64,000 bases of DNA, taken from the NCBI GenBank assembly GCA_945869735.1, contig CAMBPQ010000007.1, forward strand, positions 1 to 64,000, written 5' to 3'. Position 1 is the first letter of the stretch. Every line of letters starts with the position of its first letter. A program made the translations under genes and the position numbers. Of the stretch, positions 9,270-20,712 are shown piece after piece. The notes under the pieces were generated by a model. That model did not search any database. It was not told the DNA's origin and was given only the letters and a program-made list of their open reading frames with translations. Source of the stretch: Planctomicrobium piriforme (GTDB taxonomy: Bacteria > Planctomycetota > Planctomycetia > Pirellulales > UBA1268).

Positions 9270-10133
9270 TCACCGCAGGCGGCGGTAGATGCCGCGGACG
9301 AGCGCGGTGGTGATTCGCGGGGCGAGCCGCTTGAGCCGCCAGAGCCAGCGGGCCGTCAGTCCGACGACCACGTAGCGGTGGTTGACGTGGATCGCGCGGA
9401 GCACGCGACGGGCGACGCGCTCGCTTGTCCACCACGTGACCGCCATCCGCCGCTCGGCCTCCTGCTTCTCCACCGCCGAGGTGAAGTGCCACGAATCGAG
9501 AAGCCCCGAGCGGAAGAAGCCTGGGCAAACGATCGTCACGCCCGGGCGGCGACGCGGGCACTCGGCGGCGATCGCCTCGGAGAGCGCGACCACGCCCGCC
9601 TTGCTCGCTGCATAGGCGGCCATCGACGGCGGCGCGAGGACCGCCGCGATCGAGGCGACGTTGACGACATGCGACCGCCGCCGGGCGGCACGCAGCCACG
9701 GGAGAAACGTCTCGCAGCCGAGGGCGGTGCCCACGAGGTTTGTGTCGATGACCCGTCGCCACTGTGACTCGGGGAGCGTGCCCACCTCACCAGTCGCGCC
9801 GACGCCCGCCGCATTGACGAGCAGGTCGAGCGACTGCCACTCGTCGCGAAGCCGGTCGTGGAGCGCTTGCCATCCCGCCGCGTCGCGCACGTCGAGGCCC
9901 AGCCGAAGCACACGGTCAGGCGGTGGCGGGCTGTCCGCCTGCCAACGGTCGATCGCGTCGGGAAGATCGACGCAGGCCACGGTCCAGCCGTCGTCGACGA
10001 GGGCGTCGGCAAGGGCACGGCCGAGCCCACTGGCGGCCCCCGTCACCACCGCCGTGCGGGGTGGGGCGTGCGGGCCCGATGCATCGACGCGGCTGCCTGG
10101 CACAGGGCGGACGACAGGCGGCTGGAGCCGCAT
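9270..10133 (-). CDS. SDR family NAD(P)-dependent oxidoreductase
   Basis: VTGAASGLGRALADALV, NAAGVGATG, YAASKAGVVALSEAIA. Confidence 0.93.
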   Translation of the reverse strand: MRLQPPVVRPVPGSRVDASGPHAPPRTAVVTGAASGLGRALADALVDDGWTVACVDLPDAIDRWQADSPPPPDRVLRLGLDVRDAAGWQALHDRLRDEWQSLDLLVNAAGVGATGEVGTLPESQWRRVIDTNLVGTALGCETFLPWLRAARRRSHVVNVASIAAVLAPPSMAAYAASKAGVVALSEAIAAECPRRRPGVTIVCPGFFRSGLLDSWHFTSAVEKQEAERRMAVTWWTSERVARRVLRAIHVNHRYVVVGLTARWLWRLKRLAPRITTALVRGIYRRLR

Positions 10134-10178
10134 CCTGCGGGACTGAATCGACGGTAACTGAATCGACGAATGGACGAG

Positions 10179-10252
10179 CGAGGGTGACGGGACTCGAACC
10201 CGCGGCCTCCAACGTGACAGGCTGGCGCTCTAACCAACTGAGCTACACCCCC
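10179..10252 (-). tRNA. tRNA-Asp(GUC)
   Basis: Cloverleaf GGGGGTGTAGCTCAGTTGGTTAGAGCGCCAGCCTGTCACGTTGGAGGCCGCGGGTTCGAGTCCCGTCACCCTCG; anticodon GTC in loop CTGTCAC; no encoded CCA. Confidence 0.95.
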
Positions 10253-10375
10253 GTGTCGGGCCGTGCGGGTCGCCGAAGCGACGCCAACAGCGGTTTCCCG
10301 TGACGGGTGTCCACTTCATCGAAGCCCGAGTATAGCGAACGTCCACCGTGCGGCCAGAACACCGAACGGACGCGG

Positions 10376-11326
10376 CTAAAAAATCCCCTTCTCGGGAGAA
10401 TATCCCTTCCGCTCGGCGATTTCGAAATCCTGCCGCGCCTGGCGATCGAGGCCGATCGCCAAGCAGGCCAGACCGCGGTGCTGGTGCATGACGGCGAGCC
10501 CGTGGTCGAGCGCACGCAGCCGGTAGGCGACTTCGTCGGGATCGGCGCGGCCGGCGAGGAGCAGCAGGTTGCGGCGGTTTTTTTGGGTGCCGTCAATCGC
10601 CAGATTGAGTTGGTCGACCGCTTCGGGATTCCTGCCGAGCAGATGAAGGACCAGGCCCTTGGTGTCGAGAAACTCGGGGCCCCCCTCCCCATTTTCGGAG
10701 AGCGCCGCATCGATGTCTTCGAGCGCGGCATCGAGATCACGGCCGACCAGCGCGCGGATGTAGGCACGATGGTTGAGGGCTTCGGGGTCGGCCGGACCGG
10801 AAAGTTCCACCGCGGCCTGGGCGTCTGCGAGCGCGGCGTCGGAGTCGCCCACGATCACTTGAGCGAGCGCCCGAACCCGGTGAGGTTGTGCCGTCGTGGG
10901 AGTGATCGAGATGGCCTGGTCTGCGTCGGCAATGGCGGCTCGTGGGTCGCGGTTCTCGATCCGCAGCATCGCTCTCCAGCAGAGCAGACGACTGCGGCGC
11001 ACGGCGTCGTCTTCAGTCCAGCGGATGGCGCGTCCTACGTCGCCGATCGCAGCCCCGACATGGCCGCGGGCCTCACGGGCCATGGCGCGTTCGAGCGACC
11101 ATTGCACCACTGCGTCGGAAATCGCTGGCATGATTCCCGGCGCCAGGAGTCCGGGCACGACGACCGCCGCCAGCACGCCGAGCAGGAACAATTTTTTGCC
11201 GCGGCCCGCCGAGCGGGCCGGAGGCGGCACGGCTGGGGCGTCGCGACGCGACGACACATCCTCCTGCCGCGCATCGGGGGGCGGAAACTCCGGTGGAATC
11301 GGGAAACCATGGCGGTCGTAGTTCAT
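10376..11326 (-). CDS. TPR-like protein with N-terminal TM helix
   Basis: KLFLLGVLAAVVVPGLLAPGI TM; repeated Ala-rich helical pairs (AIADADQAISITP, ALADAQAAVELSG, ALEDIDAALSE). Confidence 0.75.
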   Translation of the reverse strand: MNYDRHGFPIPPEFPPPDARQEDVSSRRDAPAVPPPARSAGRGKKLFLLGVLAAVVVPGLLAPGIMPAISDAVVQWSLERAMAREARGHVGAAIGDVGRAIRWTEDDAVRRSRLLCWRAMLRIENRDPRAAIADADQAISITPTTAQPHRVRALAQVIVGDSDAALADAQAAVELSGPADPEALNHRAYIRALVGRDLDAALEDIDAALSENGEGGPEFLDTKGLVLHLLGRNPEAVDQLNLAIDGTQKNRRNLLLLAGRADPDEVAYRLRALDHGLAVMHQHRGLACLAIGLDRQARQDFEIAERKGYSPEKGIF

Positions 11327-11490
11327 CGATCGGCCTGACGATGACGGCGGAGACGACGGCATTTTCGACTTGCCGACAACGACATTCTACGCCGTGGTTG
11401 CCGGCTGACAGCGTTTCGGGGCGGCCGTCGGTTTGACGCCCCAGACCGGGTGCCGTACCCTCGCCACCATTCTCCTCAGGAGCGCCCGCC

Positions 11491-11817
11491 ATGCCCCTCT
11501 TCGAAATCGAGACCGACGCCCACATCATCATTTCATGGGCCGTCGACGAGCAGGCTGCCTCGGCGGTGGTGCATGAAGCCTATCCGGGCGAGAAGATCGT
11601 GCGGCTCACCCGTCGTCCCCGTGACTCATGGGTGATCTCCAAGTCGGCTCTAGGACTTACCGACTCGCGGGCGAACCCATGCAGCACGGCCCGCGAGTGC
11701 CTCGCCAAGGCGGCGGGCGACAAGGTCCATGCGATCCGGCTCTACATGCACGAGACGGGCGACGATCTCGACCGTGCCCGCAAGGTGATCGAGTCGAACA
11801 TGGTCATGGGCTGGTAA
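11491..11817 (+). CDS. Conserved hypothetical protein (108 aa)
   Basis: Complete ORF MPLFEIETDAHIIISWAVDEQAASAVVHEAYPGEKIV…; tight 3' spacing to the convergent gene. Confidence 0.65.
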   Translation: MPLFEIETDAHIIISWAVDEQAASAVVHEAYPGEKIVRLTRRPRDSWVISKSALGLTDSRANPCSTARECLAKAAGDKVHAIRLYMHETGDDLDRARKVIESNMVMGW

Positions 11818-11830
11818 GCTGCGACATCGG

Positions 11831-12793
11831 TCAGGGCCCCGTGCCCGAGTCTGTCTGGAACGACGCCTGCTGCACCGCTCCGGTTTCGGCGCTCGGTGCT
11901 CCGGCAAGAATCGCGCGACTGGTGCGGTAGCTCGACGTTCCTCCCGGACGGTACCCGGGATCGGGCCGACGGGTCGGCGTGAGAGGCGCGGCGGACCCCG
12001 AAGACGGCGGGGCGACGGCGGGCATGCCCGCCGGGACTGCGGAGGACGGCGGCAGTGAAACTTCCGAGGGGAGGGTCGCCGGGTTACTGAACTCCGGTGG
12101 CATCGCAGCCGACGGCGCGGGCGTCAGGCCTCCGGAAAAGCGGCTGCCCGTGGTCGAGCCATACCGCGACTCGTTCGTGGTCGAGACGGCTGCCGGTGGC
12201 GTCGACCAACTGTTGGCTCCGCGAGCATCGGCCACGCGGGTGCCGGCAGGGTCAGCGGCGGCTGTGCCGGCCGCTGCGCCAAACGCCGAGGCGGTGTCCG
12301 GAGCCTGCGGAGCGGGCGAGCTGCCGTACGGGCCGACTTGGGGCGTGATCGACGAGAGACCGGTCTGCGGGCCGCCCGCTGTGGCCACCTGCGCGGGTGC
12401 GGTCGGCCGGGATTCAGGGGTCGTCGGCACGGCGGGCTGCGAACCGTAGGTGACGGCCGCCGGTTCGACGGGCGACTGGAGTTGCGGCGCCGCGCTTGCT
12501 GGCGACGACTGCCCGGTCGCCTGAGAGTTGTTGAGGACGTAGCCGTCGGGGGTGGTGGTCGTCGGATACGGTTTGGCAGCCGCCGATGGCTTGGTGACAT
12601 CGGTCGGGGCAGGTGGGGCTGAGGCGAGTTTTGCCGCGTCTTCGGGACCGCCGCCGAACGTCCACCATGAGGGCTTGGCCGTCCACGTGCTCCCAGACTT
12701 GCAGCCCACCGCGGCGATGGCCACGGCCATGGCCACCGTGCCACGGATGGCTGTGCCGGTGAGAAACCGCTGCCACTTCGACGCCGTGATCAT
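11831..12793 (-). CDS. Putative lipoprotein, Pro/Ser/Ala-rich low-complexity
   Basis: MITASKWQRFLTGTAIRGTVAMAVAIAAVGCKSGS signal peptide with lipobox-like AVGC; low-complexity remainder. Confidence 0.7.
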   Translation of the reverse strand: MITASKWQRFLTGTAIRGTVAMAVAIAAVGCKSGSTWTAKPSWWTFGGGPEDAAKLASAPPAPTDVTKPSAAAKPYPTTTTPDGYVLNNSQATGQSSPASAAPQLQSPVEPAAVTYGSQPAVPTTPESRPTAPAQVATAGGPQTGLSSITPQVGPYGSSPAPQAPDTASAFGAAAGTAAADPAGTRVADARGANSWSTPPAAVSTTNESRYGSTTGSRFSGGLTPAPSAAMPPEFSNPATLPSEVSLPPSSAVPAGMPAVAPPSSGSAAPLTPTRRPDPGYRPGGTSSYRTSRAILAGAPSAETGAVQQASFQTDSGTGP

Positions 12794-12942
12794 GCAAACT
12801 GCCTCCGGACGGGATCCATGCACCCAGGAAGAAGGGGAAATAGGATCCCGCCCGAAGGCGAGTCAACGGCAGCACAACATTCGTTCCGTCAGAAGCGGTT
12901 GAGATGTGAAGATGGGCGAGCCCGGCAGGGAGCGGCGGTGCC

Positions 12943-13557
12943 CTACTTCTTGATCGTGGCGAACCGCTTGTCGATGGCGTCCCAGTCGATGACGTTATAG
13001 AAGGCGTTTACGTAGTCGACACGGCGATTCTGGTAGAGCAGGTAATAGGCGTGCTCCCAGACGTCTATGCCGAGCAGCGGCGTGTTGCCGTGCATCACCG
13101 GGCTGTCTTGGTTGGCGGTGCTCTCGATCAGGAGTTTGCCCTTGGGGTCGGCCGCGAGCCATGCCCATCCGCTCCCAAAACGGCCCATGGCCGCCTTGGT
13201 GAACTCCTCCTTGAACTTGTCGAAGCCGCCGAACACGGAGCGAACGGCCTCGGCGAGATGGCCGGCCGGTTCGCCCCCCTTGCCCTTGGCAAGTGACTCC
13301 CAGAAGAGCGAGTGGTTGGCGTGTCCGCCACCGTTGTTGCGGACCACCGTGCGGATCGCCTCGGGCACCTTCTCCAGATCGGCGATCAGTTTCTCGACCG
13401 GCAACGCCGCCAGGTCCGCGTGGCCCTCGAGCGCCTTGTTGACGTTGGTCACGTAGGCGGCGTGGTGCTTGTCATGGTGGATCTCCATCGTGCGGGCGTC
13501 GATGAAGGGCTCAAGGGCGTCGAAGGCGTAGGTCAGCGGGGGCAGCGTGTAGGCCAT
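12943..13557 (-). CDS. sod: Superoxide dismutase (Fe/Mn family)
   Basis: [36 protein letters not shown]…[14 protein letters not shown]…GSGWAWL…[13 protein letters not shown]. Confidence 0.97.
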   Translation of the reverse strand: MAYTLPPLTYAFDALEPFIDARTMEIHHDKHHAAYVTNVNKALEGHADLAALPVEKLIADLEKVPEAIRTVVRNNGGGHANHSLFWESLAKGKGGEPAGHLAEAVRSVFGGFDKFKEEFTKAAMGRFGSGWAWLAADPKGKLLIESTANQDSPVMHGNTPLLGIDVWEHAYYLLYQNRRVDYVNAFYNVIDWDAIDKRFATIKK

Positions 13558-13913
13558 GAGAATCCTCCGGTATGTGGGTCGTGTATCAGGATCGTGGTTC
13601 GTGAGCAAGGATCGTAGCCGACCCGGTTCGGGGCGGCAAATCGCCGGCCATCGCAGCGACCGTGCCGGTAGGCGCGGTTGCAGCGACAGTGCGTCGGACA
13701 CCGACGATGCCGAACCTGCACGGCGTTCTTTCTCTCATGCCACGATCACGCCCGCTGAATGCCCCCTACCGGCATGGTCGAAGGAGAAGGAGCGGGGAGC
13801 GACACATCGGCGGCGGGCGGCCGTCGGTTCGTTGATCCTGGTCGGGGTGTCATGCCCTCGTTCTGGCAAGGATTGCCGGGGCGGCACAGTCATCGAACGG
13901 ATTCGAGCATCCC

Positions 13914-15014
13914 ATGTCCCTGAATACGAACCAGCGCCGCGACCAGCGTCGCCGCCTGGTCGTCTCCTGGAAGCGTTCTGCCGGCACGGCGCTGGCCGCC
14001 GCCTCCGAATCACCGCGGGTGATGGCGGCCTACGAGCCCGAGGCCCACCCCGAGAAACAACGGGGCCCGGCCACGCTCCTGCCCACCGGGATCGGCGGGC
14101 TGTCGCTGGCGATCCTCGCGATCAGCCTCCCGCTCGTGGCGGCGATCGCCGCTGGGGCGAGCGAGCACTTGTTTGGCAGGTCGCTGTTCAGCGGCGGCGG
14201 TAGGTTCGCCCGCACGCTGATGGCGGCGAGCGCCGTCTTCGACCCGCGGACCGTGTCGTCGCTCCAAGGCTGGCTGTCGCACATGTATCTCATAACCGCT
14301 GCCGGCGTGGCGGTCGTGGTGCGGCTGATGCGGCGACACCGCCGCGACGACTATAAGGGCCGGTTTCGCGCATGGGGGTGGATGGCCGCGCTGTTCTTGA
14401 TCGCTGCCTGCTCGTCGGTGGTCCCCGTGGGACGGCTGTTCGGGATGGCGATGTCGGACGCGACGGGAGTGACGCTCGGGCCCGACGGCATCGGCTGGTG
14501 GATTTCTGCCGCGACGGGCGCCTTCTTCATCGTCAGTCTCTGGGCGGTGCTGCCGCTCCACGAGCGGACGGCGACCGCACTGTGGCTCTCGGCCGCGCTC
14601 GTGGCCTGGGCCGGAGCGGCGGCGACGACGTGGCTGGCTGCGGGCCGCGAGCGGGTCGTGGTCGCGGGGCTCGCGGCCTGGTCGTTGGGCGGGGCGCTGG
14701 CCATGATCGCGATGCTCGCGGCGGCCCGATCGGTGATCCGCGAGGTTCGTGGCCAGTGCGTCCGGACGGCGAAGCCGAAGTCGAATCCAAAGGGGAAACC
14801 CGACAATCAGGAGAAGTCGCGGCACGCACCGGCTGTGTCGCGGCTCGACAACGACGAGGATGCCGATGGCTCCACCTTCGACGCGGACGACGCAGCAGCG
14901 GATGAGAGTGAGACAGTCTACGTCGACGGTACGGAGCACGAGCAGCGGCACCTGTCGAAGGCCGAGCGGAAGCGGCTCCGGAAGCTCGCCCGTATGAATG
15001 GAGTCGCCGCCTGA
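13914..15014 (+). CDS. Hypothetical multi-pass membrane protein
   Basis: 366 aa with several hydrophobic segments, acidic then Lys/Arg-rich C-terminus. Confidence 0.65.
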   Translation: MSLNTNQRRDQRRRLVVSWKRSAGTALAAASESPRVMAAYEPEAHPEKQRGPATLLPTGIGGLSLAILAISLPLVAAIAAGASEHLFGRSLFSGGGRFARTLMAASAVFDPRTVSSLQGWLSHMYLITAAGVAVVVRLMRRHRRDDYKGRFRAWGWMAALFLIAACSSVVPVGRLFGMAMSDATGVTLGPDGIGWWISAATGAFFIVSLWAVLPLHERTATALWLSAALVAWAGAAATTWLAAGRERVVVAGLAAWSLGGALAMIAMLAAARSVIREVRGQCVRTAKPKSNPKGKPDNQEKSRHAPAVSRLDNDEDADGSTFDADDAAADESETVYVDGTEHEQRHLSKAERKRLRKLARMNGVAA

Positions 15015-15090
15015 TCGCTCCACGATTGACGGGGGCGGTCGGCGTGCGCGACAACGGGCCTCGAGTTCCCGCCGTCGAGAGGCCCCGACC

Positions 15091-16650
15091 ATGACCGTCC
15101 GCACCCGATTCGCGCCCAGCCCGACCGGATACCTGCACATCGGTGGCGTTCGCACCGCGCTGTTCAACTGGCTCTTCGCACGGCGGCACGGCGGGCAGTT
15201 CATCCTCCGGATTGACGACACCGACGCGGAACGAAACGTCGACGAGGCTCTCGAACCGATCCTCTCGGGGCTCACGTGGCTAGGCATCGACTGGGACGAG
15301 GGCCCCGGCGTGGGTGGACCCCATGCGCCGTACTTCCAGTCGCAGCGGGCCGCGGGGCACCGCGCCGCCGCCGAGCGTCTGCTTGCCGCGGGCCATGCCT
15401 ATCGCGATTTCGCAAAGCCGGCAGAACTCGACGAGGAACGAAAGGCCGCGCAGGCGGCCGGGAAGCCCTTCCTCTATAGCCGGCGGTTCGCGGCCTTCGA
15501 CGACTCGGCGGCAGCACGGTTTGCCGCCGAGGGCAGGCAGAGCGTCGTGCGACTCAAGATGCCCCGCGAGGGCGTGCTCGTGATCGACGACGCCGTCCGC
15601 GGCCGGGTCGAGTTTGCCTGGGAGCGTGAGCAGGATCACGTCATCCAGCGGGCCGACGGCACATGCCTCTACCATCTCGCGAGCGTGGTCGACGACCACG
15701 ACCTGGCGATCACGCATGTGATTCGGGCCGAGGAGCATCTCTCCAACACGCCGCGGCAGGCGTTCATCGCACTGTCGCTCGGCTACGATCTGCCGGCCTA
15801 CGCCCATCTGCCGCTCGTCGCCGAGCCGGGCAGCCGCACGAAACTCTCCAAGCGGAAGCTCGCGCAGTATCTGAAGAACGCCGACTTTAAGCAGATTTCT
15901 GAGCACGGCACGAAGATCGCCGAGCGGATCGGGCTGGCCCCCGAGGCCGACACGTTCAATCCCGTGATCGTCGACTTCTATCGCGAGGTGGGCTACCTGC
16001 CGTGGGCGATCGACAACTATCTCGCGCTGCTCGGCTGGTCGTACGACGACAAGACGGAGTTCTTCTCCCGCGATGAGCTTGTGAGAAATTTCACACTGGA
16101 GCGGATCAACTCGTCACCGGCGAGCTTCGACCCCAAGAAGCTCTGGGCGGTGCAGGACCACTACATGGGCAGCCTCTCGACTGACGAGAAGCTCGCGATG
16201 ATGCTCCCCTTCCTCGTGAAGGCGAAGCTCGTCGGGGATCCACCGCCCGCAGCGGCCGTGGAGACGGTGCGGCAGGTGATCGAGGCCTCGGGCGACCGGC
16301 TCAAGGTCGCGGGAGACGTGCTCGGCTACGCTGATTTTTTCCTGGTTGAGGAGCTCCCGATGGACGAGGCGGCAGTGAAGCAGCGACTCGCCAAGCCAGG
16401 CGTGCGGTCGCTGCTGGATGCCTTTGCCGCGGACGCGAAGACAGTTGAGCCGTTCACGCCTGCGGCGCTTGAGGAGTCGCTCAAGCGTGTGGTCGAGGCG
16501 GCGGGCGTGAAGACGGGCGACCTCGTGCATGCGGTTCGCGTGGCGGTGACAGGGAAGACTGTAGGCCCCGGCCTCTATGACTGCCTGGCGATTCTTGGCC
16601 GGGAGAAGGCGCTCGCCCGGCTCGCCCGCGCCCTGCCGCTCTGCGGCTGA
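15091..16650 (+). CDS. gltX: Glutamate--tRNA ligase
   Basis: TRFAPSPTGYLHIGGVRTALFNWLFAR, LRIDDTDAERN, KLSKRKLAQYLK. Confidence 0.96.
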   Translation: MTVRTRFAPSPTGYLHIGGVRTALFNWLFARRHGGQFILRIDDTDAERNVDEALEPILSGLTWLGIDWDEGPGVGGPHAPYFQSQRAAGHRAAAERLLAAGHAYRDFAKPAELDEERKAAQAAGKPFLYSRRFAAFDDSAAARFAAEGRQSVVRLKMPREGVLVIDDAVRGRVEFAWEREQDHVIQRADGTCLYHLASVVDDHDLAITHVIRAEEHLSNTPRQAFIALSLGYDLPAYAHLPLVAEPGSRTKLSKRKLAQYLKNADFKQISEHGTKIAERIGLAPEADTFNPVIVDFYREVGYLPWAIDNYLALLGWSYDDKTEFFSRDELVRNFTLERINSSPASFDPKKLWAVQDHYMGSLSTDEKLAMMLPFLVKAKLVGDPPPAAAVETVRQVIEASGDRLKVAGDVLGYADFFLVEELPMDEAAVKQRLAKPGVRSLLDAFAADAKTVEPFTPAALEESLKRVVEAAGVKTGDLVHAVRVAVTGKTVGPGLYDCLAILGREKALARLARALPLCG

Positions 16651-16654
16651 CGCG

Positions 16655-16690
16655 TTTGACAAAAACGGTGCCTGACACCGAATTGGGATC
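16655..16690. repeat. Short hairpin sequence with core GGTGcctgaCACC
   Basis: tttgacaaaaacGGTGCCTGACACCgaatt 5 bp after the gltX stop. Confidence 0.45.
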
Positions 16691-16734
16691 GAACTACCGG
16701 CGATCGACATTCACAGCCGGGAGACGTGCGCCGG

Positions 16735-16857
16735 CCTCAAGAAGCCCGGAGCGCGAGCGATGGGAAAGCGGGTGGCGACTGTGGGCGTGGCGGGGAGCGG
16801 GTTGGGGTGGAGGACGTCTTCCCCGCGCTCGCGCTTGGGGCTTCCTGACGGGAGGCG
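16735..16857. repeat. Dispersed repeat family 1, long hairpin copy (left arm-loop-right arm)
   Basis: Left arm TCAAGAAGCCCGGAGCGCGAGCGATGGGAAAG; right arm 16819-16853 CTTCCCCGCGCTCGCGCTTGGGGCTTCCTGACGGGA, imperfect reverse complements. Confidence 0.9.
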
Positions 16858-16918
16858 GCGCGGATGCGGGTGCCGCGGCCGTACGGCTCGCGCCGTTACG
16901 CTCTCTGACGGCACCACG

Positions 16919-18241
16919 TCACTCCGCCAGCGACACACGGATGATTTCGGTGTCGTTGCGGACCACGATCGACTTGTTGGCGTAGGCCGGGGCGCACCAC
17001 ACCACCTCACGGCCGAAGGCGACGTTTGTCGGCTCGAGGAGGTGGGCTCGTGCGAGCTCCTCGTAGCCGGTGGGCGTGAATCTCGCGATCACGAGGTCGC
17101 CGGTCTCCGTGAACAGGAAATAACGGTCGCCCTTCTCGGTGTCGCCCTGCTTCGTGATGAAGGCGGTTCCGGAGCCCGGCGGTCGTTCGCCTAGTGGCCC
17201 GCCGCCCTTCCAGGCGAAGTCGCCCTCGGGGATCCGCATCGCCCGCAGTTCACCGCTCTCGTGGAAGCCGTAGACGAGCCCGTCGGCCGCGATCGGCTGC
17301 ACGTTGACCGCCGAGATGCCCTGCTTGGGCTTGTTGCGCCAGACGACGTCCACGCCCGGCACGTCGGCTTTCAGTTTCAGGAGCAGGTTCTTCCCCTGAT
17401 AGCCGCCGATGTAGAGGTGATCGCCGACGCGGACTGGTGTCATGATGATCGAGCCGTTGTCGGCGTTGTAGGGCGTCTCCCAAAGGAGCTTCCCGGTCTC
17501 GGGCTCGACCGCATAGACGGCGTCGGGCTTCGCGAGCACGAGTTGTCGCACCCCCGCCGCCTCGATGATCGACGGCGGCACGTAGCCCTGCTCGGGAGCT
17601 GATCCCGTGCGCCAGACTTCCTTGCCGGTCTTCAGGTCAAAGGCCGCGGCATGGGCCACGTCGGTGCCCACGACGCACACGAGCCGGTCGCCGTCGACGA
17701 GCGGATGGCTTGCCCAGCCCCAGAGCGCCGCCTTCGTGGCGTAGTCTTTCTTCAGATCGCGTGACCAGACGACCTTGCCGGTGGCCGCTTCGAAGCAATA
17801 CAGATCGCCCTCGGCTCCGAGCGTGGAGACACGATCGCCATGGACCGTGGGCGTGCATCGCGGTCCGGCGGGATAAGCGATTGTGTAGGTGACCGGATAC
17901 TCGTGCTTCCAGATCTCCTTGCCCGTGGCCTCGTCGAGGCAGAGCACCCGCTCGGTGCCAGTCGATTGCTTCCGCTCGAAGTTGGCCACCTTCACGTCGG
18001 CGTCGGTGACATAGTCGGTGACGAACACCCGGCCGCCGGCGACGGCCGGGCCGGCGTAGCCACCCTTGATCGGCGTCCGCCAGAGCACCCGCGGCCCGCC
18101 AGCGGGAAACCCGGCGGCGATGCCCTCTTCCCGCCAGACGTTGTCGCGTTTGGGGCCCATCCACTGCGGCCAGTCATCGCCGCGCGTCCACGCGCCGAAG
18201 AAAGCGATCGTGATCGCGAGAGCGGTGCGGGAACGGTGCAT
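16919..18241 (-). CDS. PQQ-binding-like beta-propeller repeat protein, secreted
   Basis: 440 aa; N-terminal signal; DWPQWMGPKRDNVW, repeated YCFEAATGKVVWSRDL / FDLKTGKEVWRTG / YAVEPETGKLLWETPY blades. Confidence 0.92.
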   Translation of the reverse strand: MHRSRTALAITIAFFGAWTRGDDWPQWMGPKRDNVWREEGIAAGFPAGGPRVLWRTPIKGGYAGPAVAGGRVFVTDYVTDADVKVANFERKQSTGTERVLCLDEATGKEIWKHEYPVTYTIAYPAGPRCTPTVHGDRVSTLGAEGDLYCFEAATGKVVWSRDLKKDYATKAALWGWASHPLVDGDRLVCVVGTDVAHAAAFDLKTGKEVWRTGSAPEQGYVPPSIIEAAGVRQLVLAKPDAVYAVEPETGKLLWETPYNADNGSIIMTPVRVGDHLYIGGYQGKNLLLKLKADVPGVDVVWRNKPKQGISAVNVQPIAADGLVYGFHESGELRAMRIPEGDFAWKGGGPLGERPPGSGTAFITKQGDTEKGDRYFLFTETGDLVIARFTPTGYEELARAHLLEPTNVAFGREVVWCAPAYANKSIVVRNDTEIIRVSLAE

Positions 18242-18325
18242 GCGAGAGGCTCCGTGAGGCGGGGTTTTCAATCGAGGTCGATCGGTCATACTCTCCTCGA
18301 ATGCATCACCCTTGGAAAGCCTGCC

Positions 18326-19228
18326 ATGCCGTTGCTCGTCGTCGGAAGCGTCGCCCTCGATTGCGTCGAGACCCCCACCGCCAAGCGTGAGGACGTGCTC
18401 GGCGGGTCGTGCGTGTTCTTTTCCTACGCCGCGAGCTTCTTCTCGCCCGTCAAGATGATCGGCACCGTGGGCGAGGACTGGCCGCAGGAGCACACGCGGT
18501 TTCTTGAGACGCGGGGGATCGACACGTCAGGGATCGAGATGATCAAGGGAGGCAAGACGTTTCGCTGGCGGGGCCGCTACCTACCCAACATGAACGACCG
18601 TGAGACGCTCGAGGTGCATCTCAACGTGTTTGGCGAGTTCAAGCCGAAGTTGCACGAGAGCCACAGCCAGAGCAAGTTTCTGTTTCTCGGCAACTCGTCG
18701 CCGGTCACGCAACTCTCCGTGCTTGATCAGGTGCCCGAGGCCAAGCTCACCGTGGCCGACACGATGGATCTCTGGATCAACATCCAGCGGGATGAACTGG
18801 AAGCGCTCCTCAAGCGGATCGACGGCCTGGTGCTCAACGACGCGGAGGCCAAGTTGCTCGCAGAAGACGAGAACCTCGTGCGGGCCGGCCACAAGGTCCG
18901 GGCGATGGGGCCGAAGTTCGTGGTCATCAAGAAGGGGGAGCACGGGGCGATGTTCTTCAGTGAGCACGACATGTATGTCATGCCCGCCTACCCGACGCCG
19001 CGCGTGGTCGACCCGACCGGTGCCGGCGACAGCTTCGCGGGGGGGATGATGGGTCATCTCGCGGCCCTCGACCGCTTCGACCCGCAGGCCCTCAAGGAAG
19101 CCCTCGCCTACGGCGTGGTCACGGCGAGCTTCACCGTGGAGGACTTCAGCCTCGACCGGCTGGCCGGAATCGATCGCGGCGACCTCGACCGCCGCGTGGC
19201 GGAATACCGCCAGATGCTCACTTTCTGA
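18326..19228 (+). CDS. PfkB family carbohydrate kinase
   Basis: MPLLVVGSVALDCVETP; FVVIKKGEHGAMFF; RVVDPTGAGDSFAGGMMGHLA. Confidence 0.93.
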   Translation: MPLLVVGSVALDCVETPTAKREDVLGGSCVFFSYAASFFSPVKMIGTVGEDWPQEHTRFLETRGIDTSGIEMIKGGKTFRWRGRYLPNMNDRETLEVHLNVFGEFKPKLHESHSQSKFLFLGNSSPVTQLSVLDQVPEAKLTVADTMDLWINIQRDELEALLKRIDGLVLNDAEAKLLAEDENLVRAGHKVRAMGPKFVVIKKGEHGAMFFSEHDMYVMPAYPTPRVVDPTGAGDSFAGGMMGHLAALDRFDPQALKEALAYGVVTASFTVEDFSLDRLAGIDRGDLDRRVAEYRQMLTF

Positions 19229-19500
19229 CCCAGCGGCCCCCGTAAGGCAGTGGGCCTTGGGGCGGTTGCGGCATCGAGCAGGGGCCGAAGGGGCCGGAAT
19301 CGCCGTGGGCAGAGTCTGTACGGCTGTTCAAAAAATCTGCTTGCCATGCTGGCCCGCAGCCGATAGTATACCCGCGTTCAGTGTTCGGTTCCGCGGCAAA
19401 TCGCTCGATTCATGGTGGCGAAGCAACCACCCCGACGGCGTGCCGGGAAACGTGGGAGATGGTCGCCATGATAACGGCAGTTGCAGGAGTGAATGGTCGG

Positions 19501-20637
<1,137 letters not shown>

Positions 20638-20671
20638 TCGCCGCGCCTGCAGCAGCCAACCACACCTCCGA

Positions 20672-20712
20672 CCGTCCACGAGTAACCGACCCAAGCGGCG
20701 GCTCGTGGACGG
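20672..20712 (+). terminator. Terminator-like hairpin downstream of recA
   Basis: Perfect 11-bp stem CCGTCCACGAG/CTCGTGGACGG followed by TTTCGTTT. Confidence 0.75.

Noticed and set aside
10142-10170. Short direct repeat CTGAATCGACG downstream of tRNA-Asp as a possible att site
   Set aside because: Only ~11 bp, both copies adjacent, and no integrase or island next to the tRNA.
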